The notes under the pieces were generated by a model. It was not told the origin of the DNA, did no database searches, and saw only the letters and a program-made list of their open reading frames with translations. 64,000 nucleotides of DNA from Mycobacterium sp. ACS4331 (GTDB lineage Bacteria; Actinomycetota; Actinomycetes; Mycobacteriales; Mycobacteriaceae): NCBI RefSeq assembly GCF_001667265.1, contig NZ_LZHW01000015.1, positions 1 to 64,000 of the forward strand. The letters run 5' to 3'. A program made the translations under genes and the position numbers. This document shows positions 9,909 through 19,822 of this stretch, piece after piece. Position 1 is the stretch's first letter. Every line of letters starts with the position of its first letter.

Positions 9909-12527
9909 TCAGGCTGTGAGCTGCACGCGGTGGGCGCCAGCCACGCCGAAGTACCGCTCCGGTGAGCAGGTCAAGACGATGACCTGACCGTCCGCGCCCA
10001 CCTGGTCGAACACCGCCCCCATCTTCGCCAGCCGATCCGGATCCGAGAAACCCAGCGCATCGTCGATGACCACGGGCACGGTGTCCTCATCGGAGACCAG
10101 GCCCGCGACCGCCAGACGCGCCACGATGCCCAGCTGTTCCTTGGCTCCGCCGGACAGCGATTCGAACGGCACGGTCCGCCCGTTGAGGGTGCGGTTGCGG
10201 ATGGTCAGATCGCTGTCGACCTCGACCTCAAAGGTCTCACCGAACACCGTGCGGCCCAACCGCTCCACTTCCGCGCGGAACGGTTCGACGTACCGCAGCC
10301 TGGTGTCGTCACGGTGGCGCAGCATCACCGACCGCAGCAGCTGGACGGCCCGCGCTCGCTGGTGAACGCGCGTGTACGCCGCGACCGCGTGTTCGCGCTT
10401 GATCTGGGCGGCGTCGAGCTTGCCGGTGCGGCCCTCGGTGCCGAACACCGCAAGCTCGACCTCGATGTCACGCAGCGCCCGTGCGGCGTCATCACGCCTG
10501 CGGCACAACGCATCCGCCTCACCCCGGACCCGGGTGAACTCGGCCCGCACCTGCTCAGGACCCAGCGCGGCCAGTCGGGCTGAGACCTGCGCGACCGTCT
10601 GCTCCGCGGCCTCGGCGGACTGCGCGGCTTCGGCGGCCCGCGCCGCGGCCTCCTCGTCGGACATCTCCGCGCGCGCGGTGGCCAACCGGCCGGCGGTCGC
10701 GGCCAGCTCCTCGCGGGCCACGGCCAGCCGGTCACCGCACACCGCGGCCTGCTTGGTGCGTTCGGCCAGCTGCTTGGCCGCTGCCGTGGCCAGCCGACGC
10801 TGCAGTTCACACTCCGTGGTGGCCTCCCGCAGAGCCTCGTCGGCCGCGGTCAGTTCGGCCCGTGCAGCATCCGCATCGACATCGAGGTCCTCGGTGTCCT
10901 GCAGCGCAACACACCGGGACCGGAGGTCCTCGACGTCGTCGTGGCCGACGATTCCCGTCAGCGTCGCGGTCAACTGGTCACGGCGCGCGGTCAACTCACG
11001 GCGGCGCCGCAGCGTGCTGCGAGCCGACTCGACGTCGTCGACCGCGGCGGCCCGCAGCAGGTCGGACAGATGCCCCTGGGCCGCGGCCAGCGTCGCGTGC
11101 GTGTCGACCGCCGACGCTGCCGGGTTGACCCGCACGCGCAGGACGCCGGGCAGCGCGACCTCGGCCGCCTCGGCGGCGCTCAGCGACCACGACTGGCCGG
11201 CCGTCAGCGTGATGATTTCGGACCCCACGGCCAACTCGAGGTCCGAGTCGGCGGTGAACTCGATGGCGGCCGCGGTGTGCTCAGCGCGGACCTGGGCCCG
11301 CTCAACCGCCGCAGCAGCGGTCTCGATGTCCCGAAACATACTGTCGGTCAACATGATCTGTGCCAAACCAGCGCTGACCTGCTCACGCTCGGCGCGCACC
11401 GCGTCGTAACGGGTGAGCAGTTCCGCGAGCCGATCGGCCTCGGCGCGCTGCGCCAAGCGATCGACAACCAGCCGCGCCGCCTGCGCCCGCGACTGCACGG
11501 CCTGGACATGTTGCTCGGCAGCGGCGGCGGCCTGCTCGACCTCCTCGACCACCTCCCGACTGGTGGCCTCGGCCTCGGCGGCCTGCTCGGCCGCGGCCTC
11601 TGCGGTGTCGACTGCCTCCTGCCGTGCGATCAGCGCGGCGCACAACCGGTTCCGCTCCTCCAGGAGAGCGGAGGCGGCGGCCCGGGTGGCGCTCACAGCC
11701 GTGGCCTCGCTCTGCGCGGCCCGCAGTTCCGCGGTCAGCGCGTCGACCGCCTCGGCTGCCTCCTGGGCCTCGGCGACGCGCCGTGCGGCGTCCTGGGCCT
11801 GCTCGGTCAGGACGGCGAGATCCTCAGACAGTGTCGCGTGGGCGCGGACGCGTTCCTCGACCTCAGCAACCTCGGCGGTGCGCTGGGCCACCTCGGTCTC
11901 GGCCTCCTCCAACGCGGCGATCGCGGCGGCCCACTCCCCCTTCGGTCGTCCGGTGGGGGTGAAGTACCGCCCGTACTCACCGTCGATCTTGTCCAACAAC
12001 AGGGGCTCGCCCCCGGACAACCCGGCCGATGTCGCGGACGCGTCGCTGGCGGCGACGTCGAGCGCACGCGACAGCGCGTCACACCCGGACAGGTCCACGG
12101 CCGAGGTCGATGAGGCCTGCAGCACCCGTTGCGCCTGCCACAGTCCGGTGTCGACGGTCTCGGCAAGCATGGTCCGCACCCGCTCGTGGGCCTCGTCGCC
12201 GGTCAACTGCTCGCGCACCGGGGCCAGGACGGTCAGCTCGGTCTCACACTTCTTGTGGAAGCGTTTGCGGTAGACGAACCGATACGGTCCGGTGCTCAGT
12301 TCGGCCGTGACCTCCGACCCCACATCGGCGTGGGTGGGCTTGACCTGCTTGACGTCCTTCTTGGTGGAGCGGTCCTTGGACTCCAGCAGCAGGTCGAGCG
12401 CCTCGATCATCGACGACTTGCCGATCTCGTTGGCACCGCACACCACAGTCACTCCGCGGTCGGCGAATTCGATGTCGCGGTGGGCGATCCCGCGATAGTT
12501 CGTCAGGGTGAGCCGGTGCAGTCTCAT
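9909..12527 (-). CDS. SbcC/SMC-like AAA ATPase (Rv1278-like)
   Basis: This 872-residue ATPase is of the SbcC/RecN/YhaN kind. The N-terminus has MRLHRLTLTNYRGI and Walker A GANEIGKSS. The C-terminus has the signature LSGGAKEQLGI and Walker B VPVVIDDALGF. The roughly 600 residues between are Ala/Glu/Arg-rich and predicted to be coiled coil, as expected for a DNA-tethering arm. A zinc-hook CxxC is not evident in the middle of the coil. It overlaps the upstream metallophosphoesterase by ATGA, so the two probably form an SbcCD-like nuclease complex acting in DNA repair. Length and order match Rv1278/Rv1277. Confidence 0.85.
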   Translation of the reverse strand: MRLHRLTLTNYRGIAHRDIEFADRGVTVVCGANEIGKSSMIEALDLLLESKDRSTKKDVKQVKPTHADVGSEVTAELSTGPYRFVYRKRFHKKCETELTVLAPVREQLTGDEAHERVRTMLAETVDTGLWQAQRVLQASSTSAVDLSGCDALSRALDVAASDASATSAGLSGGEPLLLDKIDGEYGRYFTPTGRPKGEWAAAIAALEEAETEVAQRTAEVAEVEERVRAHATLSEDLAVLTEQAQDAARRVAEAQEAAEAVDALTAELRAAQSEATAVSATRAAASALLEERNRLCAALIARQEAVDTAEAAAEQAAEAEATSREVVEEVEQAAAAAEQHVQAVQSRAQAARLVVDRLAQRAEADRLAELLTRYDAVRAEREQVSAGLAQIMLTDSMFRDIETAAAAVERAQVRAEHTAAAIEFTADSDLELAVGSEIITLTAGQSWSLSAAEAAEVALPGVLRVRVNPAASAVDTHATLAAAQGHLSDLLRAAAVDDVESARSTLRRRRELTARRDQLTATLTGIVGHDDVEDLRSRCVALQDTEDLDVDADAARAELTAADEALREATTECELQRRLATAAAKQLAERTKQAAVCGDRLAVAREELAATAGRLATARAEMSDEEAAARAAEAAQSAEAAEQTVAQVSARLAALGPEQVRAEFTRVRGEADALCRRRDDAARALRDIEVELAVFGTEGRTGKLDAAQIKREHAVAAYTRVHQRARAVQLLRSVMLRHRDDTRLRYVEPFRAEVERLGRTVFGETFEVEVDSDLTIRNRTLNGRTVPFESLSGGAKEQLGIVARLAVAGLVSDEDTVPVVIDDALGFSDPDRLAKMGAVFDQVGADGQVIVLTCSPERYFGVAGAHRVQLTA

Positions 12528-13684
12528 GCGGCACCGCTCTCCGCGGTCAGGCCTCCCGACAACCGAAGGAGCAGGCCCAGTGCGGCCTGCGCGTCCTGAG
12601 CGCTCACCGGGTCACCCGAGCGTGCGGTGGCCACCAACTCCTCGACGGCCGACGCCGCGAATCCGCCGATGCCGATGTCGGAGAACTCCGTGTCGGCGGG
12701 CACCACCACGAGATCGCTGTGCCGCTCCCACAGTCCGAGCCAGCCGAACAGCATGGAGTACCTGTCCAAGCAGTCGTCCAGTGCCGCACGGTCGGTCACC
12801 GACAGAGCGCCGGTCAGGATCAACCGCACCACGGTGCGGTCCTTGTCGGTCATCAGATCGAGGTTCATGTCGAGATCGGCGATGTCCCTGCGATTGTCGA
12901 CCTGGAACTGCAGCGTGACGAACCGCCAGCGGCCCACGCGTCGCGCCTCGACCGTGACCGGACGGGCTGGGTCGGTCTCATCGATGTCGACCAGCAGGAC
13001 ATGACCCGGGTCCGGCTCGATGTCGTCATAATTGGTCACCTCAGGTGACCCCGAGTACCACACCCTCTCGGCGACCTCCGTCCGAGAGTGCTTGTCCCCC
13101 AGGGCCACATAGTGGACGGCGCCACGGGCGATCGCGTCCTGGACGCCGGCCAGCCGGATCAACGACGGGCGGGTGGGGTCCGGGTCGAGCACATCGACGC
13201 CGCCATGGGCGACCACGATGCGGGTCACGTCGTCGCACGGCAGGCCGGACAGCACTTCGGCGACCAGATCGGTGGTGGGGCGCTTGGACCGCCACGGCGC
13301 GGCCACGATCTCCACCCCCGGGCGCACCTGATGGACACCCGCGCGATCCAGCACCGTGACATTGTCCGGGCACTGCGTGGTGAACAGTGCGCTGGTGTAC
13401 ACCGACGAGGCGTCGAGCGGGTCGTGGTTGCCGGGAAGCAGGTAGACCGGAATGCCGATGGCCCGCATGGCTTCCAGCGATTGCGTGATCACGCGGGGAT
13501 CGAGGTGATTGTCCTCGAAGACGTCACCCGCGACGACGACGAACTCCGCACCGGTGGACTGCGCGAGGTCTCGAAGGCCCGCGACGGCATCCCGGCGCGC
13601 CGCCGAGTACCGGGGCTGCGCCTCACCCTCCAGAAAGTGACGGGTCATGCCCAGCTGCCAGTCCGCCGTGTGTACGAACCGCAT
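12524..13684 (-). CDS. SbcD/Mre11-like metallophosphoesterase (Rv1277-like)
   Basis: This is a 386-residue calcineurin-type phosphoesterase and the likely nuclease partner of the adjacent SbcC-like ATPase. The metal-binding motifs appear in order: HTADWQLG, GDVFEDN, GNHDPLD, VAHGG and LGDKHS. The first motif has Gln where SbcD/Mre11 has the His of DxH. The start at 13684 was chosen because GGAAGGGG lies just upstream and MRFVHTADW is the family-typical beginning; the upstream in-frame sequence lacks family similarity. Its stop overlaps the ATPase start. The promoter region carries a perfect 9-bp inverted repeat 23 bases before the start. Confidence 0.85.
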   Translation of the reverse strand: MRFVHTADWQLGMTRHFLEGEAQPRYSAARRDAVAGLRDLAQSTGAEFVVVAGDVFEDNHLDPRVITQSLEAMRAIGIPVYLLPGNHDPLDASSVYTSALFTTQCPDNVTVLDRAGVHQVRPGVEIVAAPWRSKRPTTDLVAEVLSGLPCDDVTRIVVAHGGVDVLDPDPTRPSLIRLAGVQDAIARGAVHYVALGDKHSRTEVAERVWYSGSPEVTNYDDIEPDPGHVLLVDIDETDPARPVTVEARRVGRWRFVTLQFQVDNRRDIADLDMNLDLMTDKDRTVVRLILTGALSVTDRAALDDCLDRYSMLFGWLGLWERHSDLVVVPADTEFSDIGIGGFAASAVEELVATARSGDPVSAQDAQAALGLLLRLSGGLTAESGAA

Positions 13685-13706
13685 GACATGCCCCTTCCCG
13701 ACCTGG

Positions 13707-13729
13707 CCGTTCAGACCTGCTCTGAACGG
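13707..13729. promoter_or_regulatory. palindrome between the SbcD-like and SixA-like genes
   Basis: A perfect inverted repeat, CCGTTCAGA, 5-base spacer, TCTGAACGG, lies in the 95-base divergent intergenic region. Its edge is 23 bases from the nuclease start and 51 bases from the phosphatase start. The position fits an operator serving one or both genes. It does not match the mycobacterial LexA box (TCGAAC-N4-GTTCGA). The protein that binds is unknown. Confidence 0.5.
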
Positions 13730-13779
13730 TCGTGGCGAGTGTAGGACCGCGGACCGACAAGTTGTCCTAACGTGGCCGT

Positions 13780-14307
13780 GTGAGCGACCCACGACGCACC
13801 CTGGTGCTGCTGCGACATGCGAAATCCGACTATCCGGACGGGGTCGCCGACCACGACCGTCCACTGGCGTCGCGCGGCGAGCGCGAGGCCGCCCTCGCCG
13901 GGGACTGGCTGCGCTCCGGCGCCGGCCTGGAGTCCGCAGTGGAGGCCGTGTTGTGCTCGTCGGCCACCCGCACGCAGCAGACGCTGGCCCGCACGCGGAT
14001 CGAGGCGCCCACCCACGTCACCGAGCGCCTGTACGGCGCGACCCCCGGCGCGGTGATCGCCGAGATCAACGCCGCAACCACGACGTTCGGTTTCGACCCG
14101 CACACCCTGCTGGTCGTCGGCCACGAACCGACGATGTCACAGCTTGCGCTCGGGTTGTCCGACCCGCAGGAGTCGAACATCTCTGCGGTCGAGCACATCT
14201 CGATGAAGTACCCGACATCGGCGCTGGCCGTGCTGAGGTTCGGCGCACCCTGGGCCGAGCTTGAGCTGGGCACGGCCGCGCTGACGACGTTTTATGTGCC
14301 GCGCTGA
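13780..14307 (+). CDS. SixA-type histidine phosphatase (Rv1276c-like)
   Basis: This 175-residue member of the histidine phosphatase superfamily has the catalytic RHAK motif in VLLRHAKSDYPDG (Arg12, His13), followed by DRPLASRG, which is usual for SixA-like phosphohistidine phosphatases, and a second catalytic His in VGHEPTMSQ. It starts at GTG; the gene is transcribed away from the nuclease pair and converges on lprC. A substrate cannot be assigned; E. coli SixA acts on phosphohistidine proteins, but that is family knowledge only. It is slightly longer than the M. tuberculosis counterpart. Confidence 0.83.
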   Translation: MSDPRRTLVLLRHAKSDYPDGVADHDRPLASRGEREAALAGDWLRSGAGLESAVEAVLCSSATRTQQTLARTRIEAPTHVTERLYGATPGAVIAEINAATTTFGFDPHTLLVVGHEPTMSQLALGLSDPQESNISAVEHISMKYPTSALAVLRFGAPWAELELGTAALTTFYVPR

Positions 14308-14336
14308 CGCGCGACAGGTTCGTCTGCGTGCCGCCG

Positions 14337-14891
14337 CTAGGAGTTGGTCGCGAGCGTGAGTTCCATGAGCTTGACGGCCTGCCCGCACGCGTCGATCCCC
14401 GGCGCCTGCGGATTGACCCACCAGCCCACGACGCCCGCGGCATCACTGGCCACACCACACGCGCCGTTGGGGTCGTTGGTGCGCATCACGATCGAGGGCA
14501 CACCGGCGATGGCCCGGTTCTCCACCTTGTAATTCAGTTCGCCCGCGACCTTCTTCTCGTTGTCGAGGCTGCCCTGCTCGAACCAGAAGCGGGTGATGTC
14601 GATCAGACCCGCCGGATTGGCGGCCTGCCAGCGGCACACCGCGCCGACGAACGTGCTCTGAATGTCGGCGGGATCCGCGCCCACCGTCTTGGCCAGCACG
14701 TCGGTGGTCAAGACGTCGCATTCCTTGAGCAGGTTCGGGTAGGTCTCCTGCGAGTCGTTGTTGCGGGGGCCGGCGCCCGACCCCGACTTGACCGCGGTGC
14801 CGTCCACGGTGGACGCGCAGCCCGCCAGTACCGCGATCGCCACCCCACCGGCAAGGCCACCGGCCATCAGTCGCCGCATCGCGCTGCTCAT
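14337..14891 (-). CDS. lprC: lipoprotein LprC-like (DUF3558 type)
   Basis: This 184-residue secreted lipoprotein has a signal peptide with basic MSSAMRR, a hydrophobic stretch, and lipobox VLAGC with Cys25 as the acylation site. The mature domain contains conserved Cys pairs and NPAGLIDITRFWF, typical of the DUF3558/LprB-LprC group. The ATG at 14891 overlaps the stop of the upstream lipoprotein by ATGA. The function of LprC is not established; gene order equals lprB-lprC of M. tuberculosis. It is convergent with the SixA-like gene. Confidence 0.85.
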   Translation of the reverse strand: MSSAMRRLMAGGLAGGVAIAVLAGCASTVDGTAVKSGSGAGPRNNDSQETYPNLLKECDVLTTDVLAKTVGADPADIQSTFVGAVCRWQAANPAGLIDITRFWFEQGSLDNEKKVAGELNYKVENRAIAGVPSIVMRTNDPNGACGVASDAAGVVGWWVNPQAPGIDACGQAVKLMELTLATNS

Positions 14892-15439
14892 TTCGCGTTC
14901 ACAATCGATTGCCGGGTCAGTTCCTTGGCCACTTCGCACGGATCCGGGAAGGGTTGGGACGCAAAGCTCACCGACCACTCGATGAAGTCGTCGTCGAACT
15001 GGATGCCGATCTCGCACAGATTGTCGCCCATCATCGGATCCGTGCCGATGGCGATGAAGCCGTCGTGGCCCTCGATGTTGATGTCCTCGACACTCGTCCG
15101 CGACAGTTCCTCGGTCTTGCGCTCCCGGCCGATCGGGCTGCCCCGGAACGACGTGAAGGAGAAGTGCGGTCCGCTGATGCCACCGTTGGCCAGCCACTGG
15201 CAACCCACCGATGTCTTGGCGGTGTTGACCAGTCCGGGCACCTGAGTCAACTGGCCCACGGTCTCGTCGCTCACGCCGCCGCATTCGGGAAAGGTGGGGC
15301 CGTGCCGGACATCCGCGGCCGGCGCGGGCCCACCGGGCCCGGACTGCGGCTGACTCGGCTCGTCGCTCGAGCAGCCCGCCAACGCAGAGATCAACGCCGT
15401 GCCCAACGCCAGGGCTGTCGCCCATGCTCTCCTGCTCAC
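14888..15439 (-). CDS. lprB: lipoprotein LprB-like (DUF3558 type)
   Basis: This 183-residue lipoprotein is paired with lprC. The proposed GTG start gives VSRRAWATALALGTALISALAGC, a good lipoprotein signal. A short Ser/Pro/Gly-rich linker follows, then a DUF3558-like domain with spaced cysteines (FPECGGVSDETV, GCQWLANGG, NLCEIGIQFDD). No strong ribosome-binding site is visible, so another GTG 30 bases upstream is possible. The gene is divergent from the ABC exporter pair. The arrangement lprB-lprC next to a two-gene exporter is also seen in M. tuberculosis, which suggests, without proof, a shared envelope role. Confidence 0.82.
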   Translation of the reverse strand: MSRRAWATALALGTALISALAGCSSDEPSQPQSGPGGPAPAADVRHGPTFPECGGVSDETVGQLTQVPGLVNTAKTSVGCQWLANGGISGPHFSFTSFRGSPIGRERKTEELSRTSVEDINIEGHDGFIAIGTDPMMGDNLCEIGIQFDDDFIEWSVSFASQPFPDPCEVAKELTRQSIVNAK

Positions 15440-15566
15440 AGGTTGCACTGTAGCGGCAGCATTCCGGACCAACCACCGACACGCCCGATGACCTGCTGTT
15501 TTGCGCTCCCGCGCGCCAACCGGGTCGGTGCGTGAGCCCGATGGCCCGGTGTGCAACAGTTACGAG

Positions 15567-17312
15567 ATGCTCCGGGCGCTGCTGCGACAGTACGTGCAGC
15601 CCTACCGGCACCTGGTGGCCGCCGTGATGGCACTTCAGGTGGTCAGCAGTCTTGCCTCGTTGTATCTGCCGACGATCAACGCCGCGATCATCGATGACGG
15701 CGTCGCCGTCGGCGACACCGACAGAATCGTCCATCTCGGCGCGGTGATGCTGGCCGTCACGGCGGTGCAGGTGGTGTGCGCCGTCGGGGCGGTGTACTTC
15801 GGATCGCGGGCGGGCATGAGTTTCGGCCGTGACCTTCGGGCGGCGATGTTCACGCACGTGACCACGTTCTCCGAACATGAGCGGGCCCGGTTCGGTGCGC
15901 CGTCGCTGTTGACGCGCACCACCAACGACGTCCAGCAGATTCAACTGCTGGTGCAGATGACGTTCACGGTGCTGGTGAGCGCACCCATCATGTGCGTCGG
16001 CGGCGTGGCGATGGCGTTGCATCAGGATGCCGGGCTGGCGTGGCTGCTGGGCGTCAGCGTGCCGGTGCTGGCGCTCGGCAACTACTGGATCATCAGGCAC
16101 CTGCTGCCGATCTTCCGCACCATGCAGCAGCGCATCGACGGCATCAACCGGGTCATGCGTGAGCAGCTGACCGGCATTCGGGTCATCCGGGCGTTCTCCC
16201 GCGAAACCGTCGAGATCCGCCGATTCGACACCGCCAATCAGGACCTGTCGCAGGCCGCCCTGGAGGCCGGCCAGTGGCAGGCGCTCATGCTTCCCGTCAC
16301 CACGCTGACGATCAACATCTCGAGCGTGGCCCTCATCTGGTTCGGCGGCCTGCGCATCGACGCCGGACATGTGCAGGTCGGGTCGCTGATCGCGTTCCTG
16401 TCCTACTTCATGCAGATCCTGATGGCCGTGTTGATGGCCACCATCTTCCTGGCCATGCTGCCGCGCGCGACCGTGTGCGCGGAGCGGATCAGTGAGGTGC
16501 TCTCAACCCACCCCGCGGTCAGCGACCCCGATCACCCGGTGAGCCCGGTCGGCGACGCCCGCGGAACCGTCACGGTCGACCAGGTGACCTTCGCCTACCC
16601 CGGAGCCGAACAACCTGTCCTGCACGATGTCTCGTTCACCGCGACACCCGGGACCACGACCGCCGTCGTCGGCAGCACGGGATCGGGCAAGTCGACGCTG
16701 ATCGCGCTGATCGCCCGGTTGTACGACGTGACGTCGGGAGCGGTCCGCCTCGACGACGTCGACGTGCGGGACTACCGCACCGAACACCTGTGGGCGCGCA
16801 TCGGCCTGGTGCCGCAGCGCGGCCACCTGTTCACCGGAACCGTCGCCGACAACCTTCGGTACGGCCGGGCCGACGCCACCGACGAGCAGATGTGGGAGGC
16901 CCTGCGGGTCGCGGCCGCCGACGACTTCGTGGCCGCCGACCCCGCGGGCCTGGAGATGAAGGTGGCCCAAGGCGGCGCGAACTTCTCGGGCGGGCAACGG
17001 CAGCGGTTGGCCATCGCCCGCGCCGTCATCCGCCGCCCCGCGGTCTACCTGATCGACGACGCGCTGTCCGCACTGGACGTGCGCACCGACGCGCGGGTGC
17101 GCCGAAACCTGCGGGAGGTCGCCGGCGGGTCGACGATCATCGTGGTCTCGCAACGGATCTCCACCGTGATGACCGCCGATCAGATCGTCGTCGTCGACGA
17201 CGGTCGCGTGGTGGGTGTGGGCAGCCACGACAGCCTTCTGGCCGCCTGCCCCGCCTACCGCGAGTTCGCCGACTCGCAGGCCGTCGGCGCGGATGCGGGT
17301 GAGCCGTCGTGA
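15567..17312 (+). CDS. ABC exporter half-transporter with degenerate ATP site (Rv1273c-like)
   Basis: This 581-residue protein has six membrane helices (about 1-310) followed by an ATPase domain. Walker A is GSTGSGKST (about 369-377) and the signature FSGGQRQR is intact. Walker B reads [11 protein letters not shown], so the catalytic Glu is Asp. The switch His is Gln (VVSQRIST instead of IAHRLST). These changes are what is expected for the non-hydrolysing site of a heterodimeric exporter. The following gene overlaps by GTGA and encodes the partner. The start at 15567 gives the length of Rv1273c. The substrate is unknown; drug or lipid export is usual for the family. Confidence 0.88.
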   Translation: MLRALLRQYVQPYRHLVAAVMALQVVSSLASLYLPTINAAIIDDGVAVGDTDRIVHLGAVMLAVTAVQVVCAVGAVYFGSRAGMSFGRDLRAAMFTHVTTFSEHERARFGAPSLLTRTTNDVQQIQLLVQMTFTVLVSAPIMCVGGVAMALHQDAGLAWLLGVSVPVLALGNYWIIRHLLPIFRTMQQRIDGINRVMREQLTGIRVIRAFSRETVEIRRFDTANQDLSQAALEAGQWQALMLPVTTLTINISSVALIWFGGLRIDAGHVQVGSLIAFLSYFMQILMAVLMATIFLAMLPRATVCAERISEVLSTHPAVSDPDHPVSPVGDARGTVTVDQVTFAYPGAEQPVLHDVSFTATPGTTTAVVGSTGSGKSTLIALIARLYDVTSGAVRLDDVDVRDYRTEHLWARIGLVPQRGHLFTGTVADNLRYGRADATDEQMWEALRVAAADDFVAADPAGLEMKVAQGGANFSGGQRQRLAIARAVIRRPAVYLIDDALSALDVRTDARVRRNLREVAGGSTIIVVSQRISTVMTADQIVVVDDGRVVGVGSHDSLLAACPAYREFADSQAVGADAGEPS

Positions 17313-19210
17313 GCGGGCCGCTGCGCGGTGGACTGCGCGCAATGGAACAGGGCCCACCGCGGCGGTCCCGCGATTTCCGCGCCGCGGCCCTGCGGCTGAT
17401 CAGACGGCTGATTCCGCAGCGCGTACTGACAGTCGCCGTCATCGTGTTGTCGGTGCTGGGCATCGGGATCGGCGTCATCGGCCCGCGAATCCTCGGGCAC
17501 GCCACCGATCTGCTGTTCAACGGCGTGATCGGACGCGAGCTCCCCGCGGGCCTGACCAGGGAGCAGGCCGTCGAGGCGGCCCGCGCACGCGGTGAACAGA
17601 CCTTTGCCGACCTGCTGTCCGGCATGAACGTCACACCCGGACAGGGTGTCGACTTCGGCGCGGTGGCCCGCACGCTGCTGCTGGCACTCGTGCTGTATCT
17701 CGTTGCGGCCCTGCTCGTCTGGATCCAGGCACGGCTGCTCAACGTCGCGGTCCAGCGCACCATGGTGACGCTGCGCGCCGACGTGGAACACAAGATCCAC
17801 CGACTTCCGTTGTCGCATTTCGACTCCCGGCAACGCGGCGAACTGCTGTCGCGGGTCACCAATGACGTCGACAACGTACAGACCTCGCTGACGATCACGA
17901 TCAATCAACTGCTGTCGGCGGTGCTGACGGTGGTGGCGGTGTTGGTGATGATGCTGACCATCTCACCCCTGCTCACGCTGATCACCGTGGCGGCGGTACC
18001 GCTGACGCTGTGGGTGACGCGCGTGATCACCCGTCGCTCACAGCGTCTGTTCGTCGCCCAGTGGCGCAACACCGGCAGGCTGAACGCCCACATCGAGGAG
18101 ACCTACAGCGGTTTCACCGTCGTCAAGACCTTCGGCCACCGGGAGGCCGCGAGGGAGCGGTTCACCGCGCTCAACGGCGAGGTCTTCCACACCAGCTTCG
18201 GCGCACAGTTCTTCTCCGGCCTGGTCTCCCCCGCCACGATGTTCGTCGGCAACCTCAGTTACGTCGCGGTCGCGGTGCTCGGTGGCCTGCAGGTGGCCAC
18301 CGGACAGATCACCCTGGGCAGCATCCAGGCGTTCATCCAGTACGTGCGCCAGTTCAACCAGCCGCTGACCCAGATCGCCGGCATGTACAACTCGCTGCAG
18401 TCCGGCATTGCGAGTGCCGAGCGCGTGTTCGACTTCCTCGACGAACCAGAGCACACCCCGGATCCGGCGGCGACGCTTCCGGTCTCGGCATCCCCGCCGC
18501 GGGTGGTGTTCGACCGGGTGAGCTTCAGCTACCGCGAGGGCCACCCGGTGATCGAGGACCTGTCCCTGGTGGCCGAACCCGGCAGCACCGTGGCGATCGT
18601 CGGGGAGACCGGCGCGGGCAAGACCACCCTGGTGAACCTGCTGATGAGGTTCTACGACGTGGACTCCGGGCGCATTCTCATCGACGGTGTCGACATCACC
18701 ACGGTCACCCGCGAGTCGCTGCGCGCAGGCATCGGCATGGTGCTGCAGGACACCTGGCTGTTCGGCGGGACGATCGCCGACAACATCGCCTACGGGCGAC
18801 CTGACGCCACCCGCGACGAAGTGATCGAAGCCGCTCGGGCGGCCTACGTCGACCGCTTCGTACACGCCCTGCCCGACGGTTACGACACCTGGGTCAGCGA
18901 CGAGAGTGGCCGCATCAGCGCGGGCGAGAAGCAGTTGATCACGATCGCGCGGGCCGTGCTGGCCCAGCCGCGGCTGCTGGTGCTCGACGAGGCCACGTCA
19001 TCGGTGGACACCAGGACCGAACTGCTGATCGCGCAGGCCATGGCCGAACTTCGCCGCGACCGCACGAGTTTCATCATCGCCCACCGGCTTTCGACGATCC
19101 GCGATGCCGACCTGATCCTGGTGGTCTCGCATGGCCGGATCGTCGAGCAGGGCACGCACAGCGAACTGCTGGCGCGCCGGGGCACCTACTGGGAGATGAC
19201 GCAGGCCTGA
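17309..19210 (+). CDS. ABC exporter half-transporter, catalytic partner (Rv1272c-like)
   Basis: This 633-residue exporter half has an ABC membrane domain with a longer external loop after helix 1, followed by an ATPase domain. Walker A is GETGAGKTT (about 432), Walker [13 protein letters not shown] has the catalytic Glu, and the switch His is present in IIAHRLST. Its signature motif is ISAGEKQ instead of LSGGQ. Together with the first subunit this leaves one consensus ATP site (this Walker A/B with the partner's FSGGQ) and one degenerate site, as in TM287/288-like heterodimers. The GTG start overlaps the previous stop by GTGA. Confidence 0.88.
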   Translation: MSGPLRGGLRAMEQGPPRRSRDFRAAALRLIRRLIPQRVLTVAVIVLSVLGIGIGVIGPRILGHATDLLFNGVIGRELPAGLTREQAVEAARARGEQTFADLLSGMNVTPGQGVDFGAVARTLLLALVLYLVAALLVWIQARLLNVAVQRTMVTLRADVEHKIHRLPLSHFDSRQRGELLSRVTNDVDNVQTSLTITINQLLSAVLTVVAVLVMMLTISPLLTLITVAAVPLTLWVTRVITRRSQRLFVAQWRNTGRLNAHIEETYSGFTVVKTFGHREAARERFTALNGEVFHTSFGAQFFSGLVSPATMFVGNLSYVAVAVLGGLQVATGQITLGSIQAFIQYVRQFNQPLTQIAGMYNSLQSGIASAERVFDFLDEPEHTPDPAATLPVSASPPRVVFDRVSFSYREGHPVIEDLSLVAEPGSTVAIVGETGAGKTTLVNLLMRFYDVDSGRILIDGVDITTVTRESLRAGIGMVLQDTWLFGGTIADNIAYGRPDATRDEVIEAARAAYVDRFVHALPDGYDTWVSDESGRISAGEKQLITIARAVLAQPRLLVLDEATSSVDTRTELLIAQAMAELRRDRTSFIIAHRLSTIRDADLILVVSHGRIVEQGTHSELLARRGTYWEMTQA

Positions 19211-19286
19211 CGGGTTTCGTCGAGGGCCGGGTCATTGGCGACCCCACTCGCGAAACACGTACAACAATCCGGTCTTCGGCATCGGA

Positions 19287-19820
19287 TCAGACGTCAGGGC
19301 CCTGCGCCCGCAGGTCATCGACCTCGGACATGGCCTCGCGCAGCTTGGTCAGCCACTCCTCGGCGTGCTGGCCGACGAGCTTGACCGACCACGCCAGAGC
19401 GTCGGAGCGCGAGCGTGCCACGCCGGCATCGACCAGGGTGTCGAGCACTTGACGCTCGGGCTGTTTGAGCCGGGTCATGACCGGAACGGCGATGTGCGTG
19501 AACAGAATCCGCTCGTCGCCGTCGCCGGTGCCGACGGTCACGCCCCAGGACACCTTGCGACCGAACCGGTCCTGGGCCTCGTCGGCGATCCGCATGCGCT
19601 CGGACCGAGTCTCCTCCCGGAACCGGGCCACCCGACCCGACGCGCGGGCCCTGCTCTCCTCGCCCTCGGGGTCCGGAAGACGCCCGATGACCGTGATCTC
19701 CTCGCGGTCGACGGTGACCTCGGGATCGCCGTCGAACCACGCTCCGGGCAGGCGACCGGCGAACCAGTCGGCGGCCTCGTCCGCATCCGGGACGGCGCGG
19801 TGGGAATGATGGTTCTTCAT
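19287..19820 (-). CDS. hypothetical protein with C-terminal ribbon-helix-helix-like segment
   Basis: This is a 177-residue protein I cannot assign to a named family. Residues 15-110 are charged, with an EITVIGRL strand. Residues 112-150 (from PVMTRLKQ through ARSRSDALAWSVKLV) read like a beta strand, helix, turn and helix of a ribbon-helix-helix DNA-binding fold. A final amphipathic helix follows. The ATG has no ribosome-binding site; instead three TGTAA direct repeats at exact 8-base spacing abut it. Such iterated repeats suit RHH repressors, so an autoregulated DNA-binding protein is plausible. It converges on the ABC exporter. Confidence 0.6.
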   Translation of the reverse strand: MKNHHSHRAVPDADEAADWFAGRLPGAWFDGDPEVTVDREEITVIGRLPDPEGEESRARASGRVARFREETRSERMRIADEAQDRFGRKVSWGVTVGTGDGDERILFTHIAVPVMTRLKQPERQVLDTLVDAGVARSRSDALAWSVKLVGQHAEEWLTKLREAMSEVDDLRAQGPDV

Positions 19821-19822
19821 AA

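Noticed and set aside
14892..16370. Long minus-strand open frame upstream of lprC
   Set aside because: It overlaps lprB and the first ABC exporter and has no similarity; the lipoprotein signal fixes the start at 14891.
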